Assembly: GCF_003344865.1 (NCBI RefSeq)
Contig: NZ_CP031165.1
Coordinates: forward strand, 5,585,910 to 5,649,909
Reading direction: 5' to 3'
DNA: 64,000 nt
DNA from: Euzebya pacifica
GTDB taxonomy: Bacteria > Actinomycetota > Nitriliruptoria > Euzebyales > Euzebyaceae
Part shown: positions 47,649 to 56,491 of the stretch, in pieces
Layout: every line of letters starts with the position of its first letter
How positions within the stretch are numbered: position 1 is the first letter of the stretch
The notes under the pieces: model-generated
What the model was told of the DNA's origin: nothing
Seen by the model: the letters and a program-made list of their open reading frames with translations, nothing else
The model's database searches: none
Position numbers and translations under genes: made by a program

Positions 47649-47664
47649 TCGATCGTGTGTTCGA
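47649..47664 (-). promoter_or_regulatory. LexA-like (SOS) box
   Basis: TCGATC-GTGT-GTTCGA differs by one base from the actinobacterial LexA consensus TCGAAC-N4-GTTCGA. It sits just downstream of, and touching, a minus-strand TATACT (47669-47664) that can serve as -10 for the HNH gene, 25 bp before its ATG. Position and sequence both fit SOS control. Confidence 0.6.
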
Positions 47665-47713
47665 GTATACCGCATCGACGTCTCGGATCGCCTGTTTCCC
47701 CAGCTCAAACGGC

Positions 47714-47727
47714 ATTTCGAACGAAAT
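47714..47727. promoter_or_regulatory. AT-rich inverted repeat in divergent intergenic region
   Basis: ATTTCG-AA-CGAAAT lies in a 258-bp gap (47625-47882) that is much poorer in G and C than the rest. Candidate operator or part of a divergent promoter region; TATACA at 47818-47823 may be a -10 for the DUF1697 gene. Confidence 0.3.
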
Positions 47728-47882
47728 ATCAGTGGTGATCATCTCCGCTTCGTGGCTGGTGTTGGACCGTGTCATCCAATGGGGGTAATGACCCGACACA
47801 CGCAACAGATGTGCCTCTATACAGAAGGCCCCGAGCGCTACGGTCCGGCCCGAAACCCCGACCCCGACCTGGAGGCACGACG

Positions 47883-48422
47883 GTGACGACCCGATGGGTG
47901 GCGCTGCTGCGGGGCATCGCCCCGATGCACCCGAACCAGAAGAGCGCGGACTTGCGAGGCGCCTGCGAAGCAGCCGGGTTCACACGGGTCGCCTCGATCC
48001 AGTCCAGCGGAAACCTCGTCTTCGATGCCGACACCGACGAGCCCCACGAGGTCAGCCGCCGGCTGGAGCGCACGTGGACCGGACGGCTCGGGTTCACGTC
48101 CAGGACCTTCGTGCGCACCCCGGACGAGCTGCAGTCCCTCGTCGACCTGCGGCCCTACGGCGACCAGGAGCACGGCCCCGCTGCCTACCAGCTGGTCACG
48201 TTCTTCGACGTGCCGCCGAGGCTCGACTTCACGATTCCCCACGAGGTCGAGCCACACGGCCTCCGGGTGGTCCACGCCACACCAACTGAGCTGTTCACCG
48301 TCAACGACACATCCATCGGCAAGGGCACGCCGTCGGTCATGGCCTGGCTGCAGAAGACCTTCGGCAAGGAGCTGACCTCTCGCACGTTCCCCACGCTGTC
48401 GCGCATCCTGAAGAAGTGCTGA
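47883..48422 (+). CDS. DUF1697 family protein
   Basis: 179 residues. TRWVALLRGIAPMHPNQKSADLRGACEAAGFTRVASIQSSGNLVFDAD is the DUF1697 N-terminal signature (LLRG-I-x-V/P), and the SIGKGTPSVMAWLQKTFGKELTSRTFPTLSRI end is typical as well. The domain has an uncharacterised function. GTG start has GGAGG 7 nt upstream. Short gap to the next gene, which starts with its own leaderless-type promoter. Confidence 0.88.
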   Translation: MTTRWVALLRGIAPMHPNQKSADLRGACEAAGFTRVASIQSSGNLVFDADTDEPHEVSRRLERTWTGRLGFTSRTFVRTPDELQSLVDLRPYGDQEHGPAAYQLVTFFDVPPRLDFTIPHEVEPHGLRVVHATPTELFTVNDTSIGKGTPSVMAWLQKTFGKELTSRTFPTLSRILKKC

Positions 48423-48436
48423 GGCCGGCCAGCACC

Positions 48437-48442
48437 TACCCT
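48437..48442 (+). promoter_or_regulatory. -10 element TACCCT near a gene start
   Basis: TACCCT lies 8 nt before the ATG at 48451, giving a leaderless or nearly leaderless transcript. Confidence 0.35.
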
Positions 48443-48450
48443 GCCCGGCC

Positions 48451-49176
48451 ATGAGCCTCCCCCTTCGCGCCGCGATGATCCCGAGCAACGACGTCAGCGA
48501 GGAACGGCTGCGCGAGCTGTGGCGACTGCGGCTGGAGATGCTGACGCTCACGCGGTCCGAGGAACAGGACTGGGAGGAGTTCCAAACGGCGGTGGTGGGT
48601 CCCGACCGATTCGTGTTCGTGTTCACCGACCCCGAGGACACTGCCCAGGGGTTCTTCACCATCGCGATGCTGCCGGTGAACGTCGACGACCGGCGCATGC
48701 TGCTGATGTTCTCGAAGTTCTTCTACTTCCGGTCGGCGTACCGCGGACACCCCAAGACGATCCTCGTCCCCTGGAAGCTGGTTCCGGTGGCCCTGCGACG
48801 GTTCGGGTTCCGCAGCCTCCACTTCGTCACCACCGCGTTCCCGCAGAGCTACGTCTCGCTGACCCGCACGGCCGGTCGGACCTGGTCGCTACGAGAGGAT
48901 GCCGCACCGCGGTGGGCCAAGAAGGCGCTGGTGGCGTTCGGCACCGCCTTCTATCCCAACACCTTCGACCCGTCCCAGGGGTTGGTCAGCGGAGCCAACG
49001 TCGCCGACTCCGACTCCCTGCCACGCTCGGAGGAGGCCCGGCGACTGGCCGAACGCTACGAACGACTCAACCCCGGTTGGCGGGACGGCACGACCCTGCC
49101 GATCCTGTTCTCCGTCGACACACGGCTGATCCGTCACAACCTGACCCGCGTGATCCGTCGAACCCTCCGCCGCTGA
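48451..49176 (+). CDS. Hypothetical protein, possible acyltransferase-like fold
   Basis: 241 residues, not recognised. Soluble, with a mixed alpha/beta pattern: LWRLRLEMLTLTRSEEQDWEEF, FVFVFTDPEDTAQGFFTIAML (paired strands), RMLLMFSKFFYFRSAYRGHP, and a basic C-terminus (RHNLTRVIRRTLRR). The early R-x-L-W-x-L-R pattern and the strand pair could suit a GNAT-like fold, but no acetyl-CoA motif is evident, so I name no function. Confidence 0.75.
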   Translation: MSLPLRAAMIPSNDVSEERLRELWRLRLEMLTLTRSEEQDWEEFQTAVVGPDRFVFVFTDPEDTAQGFFTIAMLPVNVDDRRMLLMFSKFFYFRSAYRGHPKTILVPWKLVPVALRRFGFRSLHFVTTAFPQSYVSLTRTAGRTWSLREDAAPRWAKKALVAFGTAFYPNTFDPSQGLVSGANVADSDSLPRSEEARRLAERYERLNPGWRDGTTLPILFSVDTRLIRHNLTRVIRRTLRR

Positions 49177-49188
49177 CAGGGGCCCGGC

Positions 49189-49416
49189 TCAGCCGCCGGC
49201 GGCGCTCTCGTCCTGCGGCCATCCCCGGGCTGGCCGTTCGTTGCGACCCGGTGGCGCCTCGGTGACGGCGTGGGCGACCAAGCCGCTGGCGACCAGCGCA
49301 ACGATCACCCGTGACACGGACAGCGTCGATAAGACCGCCGTTGCGGTCAGCGCGGCTGCCCAGAGGCCCAGCAGGACGACGAGTCCCCTCCCACGTGTCG
49401 TCTTCGATCCCTTCAC
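49189..49416 (-). CDS. Small membrane protein, hypothetical
   Basis: 75 residues from GTG 49416: a basic N-terminus (KGSKTTRGRG), two adjoining hydrophobic segments (LVVLLGLWAAALTATAVLST, VSRVIVALVASGLVAHAV) and a polar Arg/Pro tail. The start is supported by GGGGAGGG 3-5 nt upstream. No family recognised. Convergent with the preceding gene. Confidence 0.55.
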   Translation of the reverse strand: MKGSKTTRGRGLVVLLGLWAAALTATAVLSTLSVSRVIVALVASGLVAHAVTEAPPGRNERPARGWPQDESAAGG

Positions 49417-49563
49417 GAGCCCTCCCCGAGTATTCGCTGTGCTGGTCGATTCGACCCCAACGGCCGGCGAACCGACGGTCCACCGACCCACCCTCGAGGA
49501 CCGCCACCGCCCGGGCCGCGCTCCGGCAGGGCCTCTTCCATCGTGGTCAGTCGGATGCGGTCG

Positions 49564-49569
49564 TAGAGT
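49564..49569 (+). promoter_or_regulatory. -10 element TAGAGT before mini-ORF
   Basis: TAGAGT ends 7 nt before the ATG at 49577 of a short ORF that overlaps the next gene. Confidence 0.4.
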
Positions 49570-49576
49570 GCGCCGC

Positions 49577-49621
49577 ATGCTCACCGGTCGAGTCGTTCCC
49601 CCATCGCGTCACGTCCGATGA
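49577..49621 (+). CDS. 14-residue coupled upstream ORF
   Basis: A mini-ORF encoding MLTGRVVPPSRHVR, whose TGA overlaps the ATG of the inositol-monophosphatase-like gene (ATGA). It would be translated from a leaderless start, while the main gene lacks any SD, so it may deliver ribosomes by coupling. Short enough that chance is possible. Confidence 0.35.
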   Translation: MLTGRVVPPSRHVR

Positions 49622-50715
49622 CCGACGGTCGACACACGCGGTTGGCGACGGCGCTCGACCTGCCCGCCATCGAGACCCTCCTCCAGGACCACTGGCTCGC
49701 CGACGCGGGTGACGGCGTGGTGTGGGCGATGGGCCATCCCTCGGCCCGCGTGGTGGTGACCCACGCGGACGGCGCCCGACCGGATGGCCTGGCCGTCGTC
49801 ACGGAGGGGCCGATCGGCCCGGGTTCCCTGCGTGTCCACCGCCTGCTCGGCGCCGACCACGACGGCCTGCTCGTCGAGGCAGGGTGGCATGCGCGCCACA
49901 TGGGGGCCGCCGCCCTGGTGCATCCCGACGGGACCGCCCACGAGCTGCCCGAGGTGCGGGGCACCATCTCCGACCGGTTCCTCGCCCTGGCCGCGAGGGC
50001 CGCCAACGCCGCACTGCTGGCAGCCAATCGAACCGCTGGTGTGGGTGCGGCGACGACGAAGGACGACGGCAGCCCCTCTGCCGAGGCCGACGCGGCCGCG
50101 GACCGCGAGTCCCAGCGCATCCTCGCGTCCCTCGGCGTACCCATGCTCAGCGAGGAACGGACCGACATCGGGGTAGAGGATCCCTCCGGCCCGTGGCTGG
50201 TCGTGGACCCCATCGACGGCACCGGCAACTACCGCGCGGGGGTGCCCCCATGGGCGTTCTCCGCCGGGCTCGTGGCCGGTGGGCGTCCGGTGGCCGGCTA
50301 CGTGATGGACCTCTCGTCGGGTCGCCGGTGGTGGGGGACGGTCGACGTGGGTGCCTTCCGCGACGGCCGACCGGTCACCACGTCACCGGGTTCGACGTTG
50401 ATGGTCCCGACCCCGCCGCCGGGTGGGACCGCCACGGTTCCCGACGGGTTCCGCCGGCTGCGCATCACGGGCTGCACCGCCGTCGACCTCTGCCTGGTAG
50501 CCGACGGGTCGGCCGGGGCCTGGCACGACCTCGACCGGGACGGCACTCACGTCCACGACGTCGCCGGGGCGCTGGCCGTCCTCGTCGCCGCAGGCGGCAT
50601 CGTCCTCGATCCGGATGGCCAGCGGCTGGAGCTGCTGCCCGACACCGAGGGGCTGATCAGGTTCGTCGCCGCTGCGAACCACGACACCGCGACGGGGCTG
50701 CTCGTCGGCACCTGA
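49618..50715 (+). CDS. Inositol-monophosphatase-like phosphatase with N-terminal extension
   Basis: 365 residues. Residues about 120-365 are an IMPase-fold phosphatase: SEERTD-type metal ligand segment, WLVVDPIDGTGNYRAGVP near 195-210 (DPIDGTxN motif), VDLCLVADG, and HVHDVAGALAVLVAAGG in place of the usual WD-x-A-A end. Members dephosphorylate inositol, histidinol or sugar phosphates. The N-terminal 110 residues (two repeats of VVVTH/VVTEG strands) are unfamiliar and may be a separate domain. Translation probably coupled to a mini-ORF. Confidence 0.85.
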   Translation: MTDGRHTRLATALDLPAIETLLQDHWLADAGDGVVWAMGHPSARVVVTHADGARPDGLAVVTEGPIGPGSLRVHRLLGADHDGLLVEAGWHARHMGAAALVHPDGTAHELPEVRGTISDRFLALAARAANAALLAANRTAGVGAATTKDDGSPSAEADAAADRESQRILASLGVPMLSEERTDIGVEDPSGPWLVVDPIDGTGNYRAGVPPWAFSAGLVAGGRPVAGYVMDLSSGRRWWGTVDVGAFRDGRPVTTSPGSTLMVPTPPPGGTATVPDGFRRLRITGCTAVDLCLVADGSAGAWHDLDRDGTHVHDVAGALAVLVAAGGIVLDPDGQRLELLPDTEGLIRFVAAANHDTATGLLVGT

Positions 50716-50718
50716 TGG

Positions 50719-51555
50719 TCAGAGGACCTGCTTGAGGATCGGGGTCCGCAGCTCGGTGGGCAGGCGGGCGACCAGCCCTGCGGCCTTGGCGTCGATGCCG
50801 ACCAGGTTCCGGGGGCGCAGGTGCCGTGCGGTCAGCACGTCGATGATGACCTTGACCACGCGCTCGGGCGAGATGGCCAGACGAGCCGACCGCGCACCCA
50901 CCTTCAGAGTGTCCTCCACCATCTCGCCGTACCGCTCGTGCACCTCCTCGGGCATCGCGGCCAGCATGTCCCGGCTGCGAGCGGTGCTGGTCTCCCAGAT
51001 CTCGGTGTCGATCGCACCCGGCTCGATGAGGGCCACGCCGATCCCGAACGGCTCGAGCTCCTGTCCGAGCGCATCGGAGAACGCGGCCATGGCGAACTTC
51101 GACATCGAGTAGGCCCCGACCATCCGCCCCGACACCCGGCCGGCCATCGACCCGATGTTGACGATCCGGGCCCCCTCGCCGTGCTCGCGCAGCAGCGGGA
51201 GCGCCGCCTGGGTGGCAACGACATGGCCAACAGTGTTGACCTCGAGCTGCCAGCGGAGGTCCGCCGGGTCGAGGTACTCCAGCGGCCCGGGCACGGCGGT
51301 GCCGGCGTTGTTGACGATCGCGCCAAGCGCGTCCAGGGAGCTGATCCGTTCGGTGACCGCATCGGACTCGGTGATGTCGAACTGCAGCACGGTGAGGTGC
51401 TGCTCGCCGAGCTCGTCGAGCAGCCCCTGCGCATCCGCGTCGCCGCGGACCGAGGCGACGGTGTCGACCCCACGACCGACGAGCGCGCGGACCGTCGCAC
51501 GGCCGATGCCGGTCGACGCGCCGGTGACCAGGACAGGGGAGGGGATGTCACGCAT
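50719..51555 (-). CDS. Short-chain dehydrogenase/reductase
   Basis: 278 residues. Cofactor loop TGASTGIG at 11-18 and NNAG at about 90; catalytic Ser in IVNIGSMAG, then YSMSK with the Tyr-Lys pair. The MVEDTLKVGARSARLAISPERVVKVIIDVLTAR end places it among retinol-dehydrogenase-like classical SDRs. NAD(P)-dependent oxidoreductase of unknown substrate. ATG has AAGGA about 6 nt upstream. Convergent with the previous gene, 3 bp apart. Confidence 0.93.
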   Translation of the reverse strand: MRDIPSPVLVTGASTGIGRATVRALVGRGVDTVASVRGDADAQGLLDELGEQHLTVLQFDITESDAVTERISSLDALGAIVNNAGTAVPGPLEYLDPADLRWQLEVNTVGHVVATQAALPLLREHGEGARIVNIGSMAGRVSGRMVGAYSMSKFAMAAFSDALGQELEPFGIGVALIEPGAIDTEIWETSTARSRDMLAAMPEEVHERYGEMVEDTLKVGARSARLAISPERVVKVIIDVLTARHLRPRNLVGIDAKAAGLVARLPTELRTPILKQVL

Positions 51556-51666
51556 GGGTGGTCCTTGGCTCGAGGGACCGGTCGAACGGTAGCCCGCCGA
51601 GGACCGCCGCGATGCGATGCGTCCTGCTCCGGAACCGACGGTACCCATCGTGCGACACTCACGGCC

Positions 51667-53127
51667 GTGGGAGGACCGACACGAGCGTTCGTTGACCGAC
51701 ACAGCCGCCACCGAGGGTGGTTGTTCGTCGTCATGATGCTCGCGTTGGCGGCCTGTCAGGTCCTGACCGAGCCGGGGAACACCACGGTGTACGACCGCGA
51801 GATCGACGTCGCGACTCGAGTGGATGCCGACCACGGGGTCGAGGTGTCGGCTGCCCCGGTGACCAGCCGGGCGCTCGACGAGGTCAACCTCTTGTTCGGC
51901 GGCAGTGCCGGTGTGGTGCTCACCAGCGCGGCGGCCGTTCACGTGTCCGCCCGACCCCGTGCCGACGGGCTGACCGTGGAGCTGCTCGCCGAGAACGGTG
52001 GCGGTCTGACTGAGCTACCGGCGGACGAGCCGCGCCTCGTGATGCTGCGAGTGACGAGCATCGACCGACGGACCGGGGCGCTTCTGGAAGAACCCACCGA
52101 CGTCCCGGTCCAGGTGGTCCTCGACCTGACCACGACCGACCCGTCCGGGGTGGTGGACGTGGCCGACGTCACGATCGACCTGATCCCCGTTCCCCTCGAC
52201 GGCGACGACCTCGGGATACCGGGAGCCGCATCGATCGACGACCAGCGCCTCCCCCGACCCCGGGTGGGCGATGTCCTTCCGACGCAGCTGGCCGACGGTC
52301 GGCCGGTCTGGGTGCTCGGCACCCGTCAAGGGGTGGTGGTGCTGGACGCGCGGTCACCCCATCGGGTGTCGGGGCTGGTCGGGTGGTGTGGGTCGATGCC
52401 GGGCTTCATCGACTCCATCGGCGGCAGCCGGTTCACGGTCACCGGGGAGTACCGGGGGGGTCCCGCACCGCATGGCCTGACGTCCTACGACGCCATCGTC
52501 GACGGCGATGAGGTTGTCGTCACGGGTCGGCTGGCACCGCCTCCGCGGTCGGCGTTCGTCGACGTGGACTTCCCGCTGCTGGCCGGCCCCACGGACGGCA
52601 CGTTCTGCGAGCCGGACGCAGCGGTTGCCCGGGAGGCGAACGATGACGGCGCGTTCAGGGAGGACTTTCGTGCCGACCCGACATGGGTCCAGCACGACCT
52701 GACGGACTGGCAACGCCTCGGACCGGATGATGTGGACGGCTGGTACCGCACCGACGAGGCCGATGTGCCCGATGGCCCGCACCTCGAGGGGGACCTCCTG
52801 GTAGAACTGGCGGAGGGCCAAGTGGTCGATGCGGCATCCCCGCCGGGGACCGCCCGGCATCTGTTCGACGATGTGCCCAGCGGACCGGTGCAGCTGCTGC
52901 AGGTCGAACCAGCGCGCGAAGCCATCGTGGTCCGGCAGGTCTTCTGGGTGTCGCCGGCCGGCATCGCCCCGGCCACCGAGGACCGACCCGAGCGCGGGCG
53001 ACTGGTCGCGGCGCAACCGTCCCAAGCGTTGCAGCTGGACACCGACCTGCTCGATGGCGTTGCGGAGGGCGACCTCGTCGACGTGGTGACTGATGGAGGA
53101 GCGGTCGTCTCGATCGAACGTCGCTGA
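51667..53127 (+). CDS. Predicted lipoprotein, unknown family
   Basis: 486 residues from GTG 51667. Signal-like N-terminus (RHRGWLFVVMMLALAAC) with a lipobox ALAAC near residue 26; the rest is beta-rich and acidic. Two similar halves are suggested by RLPRPRVGDVLPTQLADGRPVWVLGTRQGVVVLDAR and a later DLVDVVTDGGAVVSIERR end. I saw no second Cys-His pair near GWCGSMPGF, so a Rieske cluster is excluded. Function unknown. Confidence 0.68.
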   Translation: MGGPTRAFVDRHSRHRGWLFVVMMLALAACQVLTEPGNTTVYDREIDVATRVDADHGVEVSAAPVTSRALDEVNLLFGGSAGVVLTSAAAVHVSARPRADGLTVELLAENGGGLTELPADEPRLVMLRVTSIDRRTGALLEEPTDVPVQVVLDLTTTDPSGVVDVADVTIDLIPVPLDGDDLGIPGAASIDDQRLPRPRVGDVLPTQLADGRPVWVLGTRQGVVVLDARSPHRVSGLVGWCGSMPGFIDSIGGSRFTVTGEYRGGPAPHGLTSYDAIVDGDEVVVTGRLAPPPRSAFVDVDFPLLAGPTDGTFCEPDAAVAREANDDGAFREDFRADPTWVQHDLTDWQRLGPDDVDGWYRTDEADVPDGPHLEGDLLVELAEGQVVDAASPPGTARHLFDDVPSGPVQLLQVEPAREAIVVRQVFWVSPAGIAPATEDRPERGRLVAAQPSQALQLDTDLLDGVAEGDLVDVVTDGGAVVSIERR

Positions 53128-53171
53128 CCCACAGGTGGACGGGTGGCCTCGAGCCAGGGACGGACCTCGGT

Positions 53172-53510
53172 CTATCCGCCCAGAAGCTTGTTGACCGTGC
53201 GGGCCATGCGGCCGGGTTCGGGCGGGGTCCAGCCCTCGGGCAGGTGCTCGGGATGCTGCTCGGCGACGGTGGCCATGACCTGGTCGACCGACGGGTTCAC
53301 CATCGACGTGTCGCCGACGGTCACGGTCGGGACCGTCTCGTTGCCGTTGGCGACGCTCCGGACGTGGGCAGCGGCCGCTTCGTCCTCCCAGATGTTGACC
53401 CGTTCGTGGGCCAGCCCCGTCTTCTCCAACCCGCGGAGCAACCCGGCGCAGAACCCACATCCCGGTCGCCAGTAGACGGTCACGGGCTGGGTGGCGGTGG
53501 GGTCGGACAT
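53172..53510 (-). CDS. Glutaredoxin/mycoredoxin-type protein
   Basis: 112 residues. VTVYWRPGCGFCAGLLRGLE carries the C-x-x-C active site in a W-R-P-G-C context, and VPTVTVGDTSMVNPS supplies the cis-Pro loop. This is the actinobacterial mycoredoxin-1-like branch, which reduces mycothiol mixed disulfides. A C-terminal tail of about 30 residues (HPEHLPEGWTPPEPGRM) extends the usual fold. SD GAGGAG 6 nt before ATG. Confidence 0.9.
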   Translation of the reverse strand: MSDPTATQPVTVYWRPGCGFCAGLLRGLEKTGLAHERVNIWEDEAAAAHVRSVANGNETVPTVTVGDTSMVNPSVDQVMATVAEQHPEHLPEGWTPPEPGRMARTVNKLLGG

Positions 53511-53732
53511 GACGGCTCCTCGGTTGATGGCTGGGGCGTTGGATGATGGAACGCGGGTCGTGAAGTGGCGATTCCTCCTCGCCACCGGCGGTTCTCGTAC
53601 GGCAGGGGGCGGTCTGTGGCCAACCTGCCCGGACGTCGACGATGGCATGCGTCGACCGAGGCGATGCAACGCCCCGACCACGAGCGACCCGGGCCGCACG
53701 GGGCGACCGGCGGACACTCGCCGGGTGGTTGG

Positions 53733-55100
53733 ATGGACCGCGTGAGAGGAACCGAACCGGCCAGCGGTGCTGCCGGACACGACGAGCCGACCGGCGGGCT
53801 CCGGCGAACCATCGGACCCGGGCTGCTGTTCTTCTTCGTCCTCGGCGACATGCTCGGCGGTGGCATCTACGCCCTGGTCGGTGAGGTCGGGGGTGTGGTG
53901 GGCGGGGCGATCTGGGTGCCGTTCCTCGTCGCGTTCGTGCTGGCGTCGCTGACCGCGGCCGCCTACGTCGAGCTGGTGACCAAGTACCCGCGGGCCGCTG
54001 GTGCCGCGCTCTACGTCAACACGGCGTTCGGTCGCCCGTTCCTCACCTTCCTGGTGGCGTTCGCGGTGATGTGTTCGGGGATCACGTCGGCAGCGGCCCT
54101 GGCACGGGCGTTCGCGGGGGACTACCTGGTCACGTTCGTCGACACCCCGGTGCAGCTCGGCGCGCTCGCCCTGCTCGTCGCGCTGGCCGCAGTCAACCTC
54201 TGGGGGGTCAAGGAATCCGTCCGCGTCAACGCGGCCTTCACCGTCATCGAGGTCATCGGCGTGCTGATCATCCTGACGGTGGGGGCCATGGCCATCGGTG
54301 AGGGCAGCGCGGACCTGTCGCGAAACCTCGACCTCGGGGGAGACGGCCCACCGTTGCTCCTGGTCCTGGCCGGCTCGGCCCTGGCGTTCTACACGTTGAT
54401 CGGCTTCGAGGACTCCGTGAACATGGCGGAGGAGGTCCGGGATCCCTCCCGGGCGTTCCCACGGGCACTGTTCGGTGCCATGGGGGTGGCGGCGGTGGCG
54501 TACCTGGGGGTGACCGTCGTGGCGTCCGCCGTCGTCCCGACCCAGGACCTGGCCACGAGCGACGCCCCGTTGCTGGAGGTCATCCGCCGCGGTCCCGGTG
54601 GTGTCCCGGAGACGCTGTTCAGCGGCATCGCGTTGTTCGCGCTCGCCAACGGCGCCCTGCTCAACCTGATGATGGCCTCTCGGCTGGTCTACGGGATGGC
54701 GCAGGAGGGGATCGTGCCGTCCGCACTGGGTCGAGTCCTGCCGGGACGCCGGACGCCGGTCGTGGCCATCACGTTCACCACGGCCCTGGCGCTGGTCCTG
54801 GCCGCGACGGGCGATCTGGGGGACCTCGCCGACACGACGGTCCTGCTGCTGCTCGTCGTCTTCGCGTTCGTCAACGTCTCGGTGCTGGTGCTGCGCGGCG
54901 ACGAGGTCGGTCACGACCACTTCCGGGCGCCGTCGGGTGCACCCGCACTCGGTGCGGTCGTCTGCGTCGCGCTCGTGACCCAGCACGAGGGGGCGACGTG
55001 GTTGCGTGCCGCGGCGCTGATGACCCTCGGCGTCGTCGTCTGGGGTATCGACCGGGGGATCGACCACCGAACCGGGACGCACACTGGGCGGACGAGCTGA
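53733..55100 (+). CDS. APC superfamily amino-acid/polyamine permease
   Basis: 455 residues, about twelve helices. LRRTIGPGLLFFFVLGDMLGGGIYALVGEVGG contains the unwound-helix-1 glycine motif of APC carriers, and GFEDSVNMAEEVRDPSRAFPRALFGAMG is the family's conserved E-E-x-x-x-P segment after TM6. Transports an amino acid or amine, probably by proton coupling; substrate unresolved. The ATG at 53733 has no strong SD; GTG 53742 is the alternative. It follows a 222-bp divergent gap after the mycoredoxin gene in which I saw nothing further. Confidence 0.88.
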   Translation: MDRVRGTEPASGAAGHDEPTGGLRRTIGPGLLFFFVLGDMLGGGIYALVGEVGGVVGGAIWVPFLVAFVLASLTAAAYVELVTKYPRAAGAALYVNTAFGRPFLTFLVAFAVMCSGITSAAALARAFAGDYLVTFVDTPVQLGALALLVALAAVNLWGVKESVRVNAAFTVIEVIGVLIILTVGAMAIGEGSADLSRNLDLGGDGPPLLLVLAGSALAFYTLIGFEDSVNMAEEVRDPSRAFPRALFGAMGVAAVAYLGVTVVASAVVPTQDLATSDAPLLEVIRRGPGGVPETLFSGIALFALANGALLNLMMASRLVYGMAQEGIVPSALGRVLPGRRTPVVAITFTTALALVLAATGDLGDLADTTVLLLLVVFAFVNVSVLVLRGDEVGHDHFRAPSGAPALGAVVCVALVTQHEGATWLRAAALMTLGVVVWGIDRGIDHRTGTHTGRTS

Positions 55101-55136
55101 TTCTCATCGCACCAGAAGTGAGGGCCTGGCCGCTGC

Positions 55137-56348
55137 TCAGATCCCGTCCAGGGTCAGCAGGAAGAGGAAGCCGTCGGCGAGGTCACCCTCGTCGCGTCCG
55201 GCACCGACCGGCATCCAGATGCGGCCGGCGGCGTCGAACTCCATGTCCTCCCACCAGGCCGACTCGATGTCGAGCAGCTCGTTGAGGTCCGCCGAGGTGA
55301 CCCAGGTCCCAGCTGGATCCAGGACCTGGAGTCGCCGGAAGTTCGTGTCGAGGGTGCAGACCGCCGGCGTGGCCCCGCACAACGACACGGCGTGGACCCA
55401 GCCGTAGCGCTGTTCACCGAAGCTGTCGGGGTCCGACTCGCCCTGTCGCCAGACCTCCGCGCCGTCCTCGGTGTAGGCGATGACCTGGGCGAGGTTGCCC
55501 GGCAGGACCCCGCCGGTGACGAACTGCCCACCCGGCGCGAACTGGCCGGACAGGATCGTCTGGTGCTCGTAGGCGAGCGAGGCGGCCTGCGGTGCCGGGT
55601 CGTCGACGGTGCAGCCGGTGTCGGTGAAGTTGACCTGACGGATCGCGCTGCCGGGGAAGTAGGCGACGCCGAGGCTGCCGTCCGGAGTGATCTCCACCTT
55701 GCCGCTGGCATCGCACACATAGGAGGCGCCGGTGGTGGTGTCGACGACCTCGGACTCGAAGACCGAGCCGCTCATGACGAGGCGACCGGTGGCCTGTGCG
55801 ATGTTGAGGGCGTCCTGCGCCGACGCCGGGGTGTAGGTGCCGGCGTCGCCCCAGGTCGGGTCGATGGTGAGGGCACAGCCGGCGGTCGTGTCGGCCACGA
55901 ACCGCAGGGTCTGTCCGTCGGCGTTGCTCAGGTAGACGTGCGGGTCGAGGACCGCGATCCCCGGCATGACCCGGGAGGAGGAGTCGCCGACGAACTCGGC
56001 GCCGTCGATGGTGCAACGCTGCGCGGTGATGGTGAGGCTCCCGGCGCTGTGGACACCGGGCTGTGGGTCCTGCGGCGTGCCGTCGGTCGCGGCGGCCTCG
56101 TTCGCGGCGGCCTCGGTGGCAGGGGTCTCGGTGGTGGGTGCCTCAGTGGGTTCGGCGGCCGTTGCCTCTGCCGTGGCAACCGGGTCGTCGCTGGGGTCGG
56201 CGGTCGGCAGCTGTTCGGTGGCCTCGGTCTCGACGCTGATCACGGTGGCGTCCGCGGCGCTGTCCCCCTCGGCTGCGTCACCTCCACAGGCGGTGGCAAG
56301 CATCACGAGGACGAGCAGGACGGCAGCTGACAGGGCGGGCTTCGACAC
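55137..56348 (-). CDS. Predicted lipoprotein with low-complexity linker
   Basis: 403 residues. Lipobox LATAC near Cys21, a Thr/Glu/Ala/Pro-rich linker (about 25-95), then a beta-rich Cys-containing region (RCTIDGAEF, GCALTIDPTWG, YVCDASGKVEITPDG, LCGATPAVCTLDTN) that ends with DGFLFLLTLDGI. Paired Cys suggest extracytoplasmic disulfides; the repetitive strand pattern could be a propeller. Family not recognised. GTG start has GGAGG 5 nt upstream. Convergent with the permease gene. Confidence 0.75.
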   Translation of the reverse strand: MSKPALSAAVLLVLVMLATACGGDAAEGDSAADATVISVETEATEQLPTADPSDDPVATAEATAAEPTEAPTTETPATEAAANEAAATDGTPQDPQPGVHSAGSLTITAQRCTIDGAEFVGDSSSRVMPGIAVLDPHVYLSNADGQTLRFVADTTAGCALTIDPTWGDAGTYTPASAQDALNIAQATGRLVMSGSVFESEVVDTTTGASYVCDASGKVEITPDGSLGVAYFPGSAIRQVNFTDTGCTVDDPAPQAASLAYEHQTILSGQFAPGGQFVTGGVLPGNLAQVIAYTEDGAEVWRQGESDPDSFGEQRYGWVHAVSLCGATPAVCTLDTNFRRLQVLDPAGTWVTSADLNELLDIESAWWEDMEFDAAGRIWMPVGAGRDEGDLADGFLFLLTLDGI

Positions 56349-56491
56349 GGGGCCTCCGTATGGGGAAAGTGGGACTGCTGTGCCCGTCGCGGGGCACCCA
56401 CAGGACCCTGCCCGCCCCCGCCGAAGCGACAATGCTCAACCGGCCCGATGAACTACTCATGTGTGGTCCACTGCTCGGGGGGTTGTGCCGG

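Noticed and set aside
52380-52490. Rieske-like cluster in the lipoprotein at 51667
   Set aside because: Only one Cys in the candidate stretch and no Cys-His pairs.
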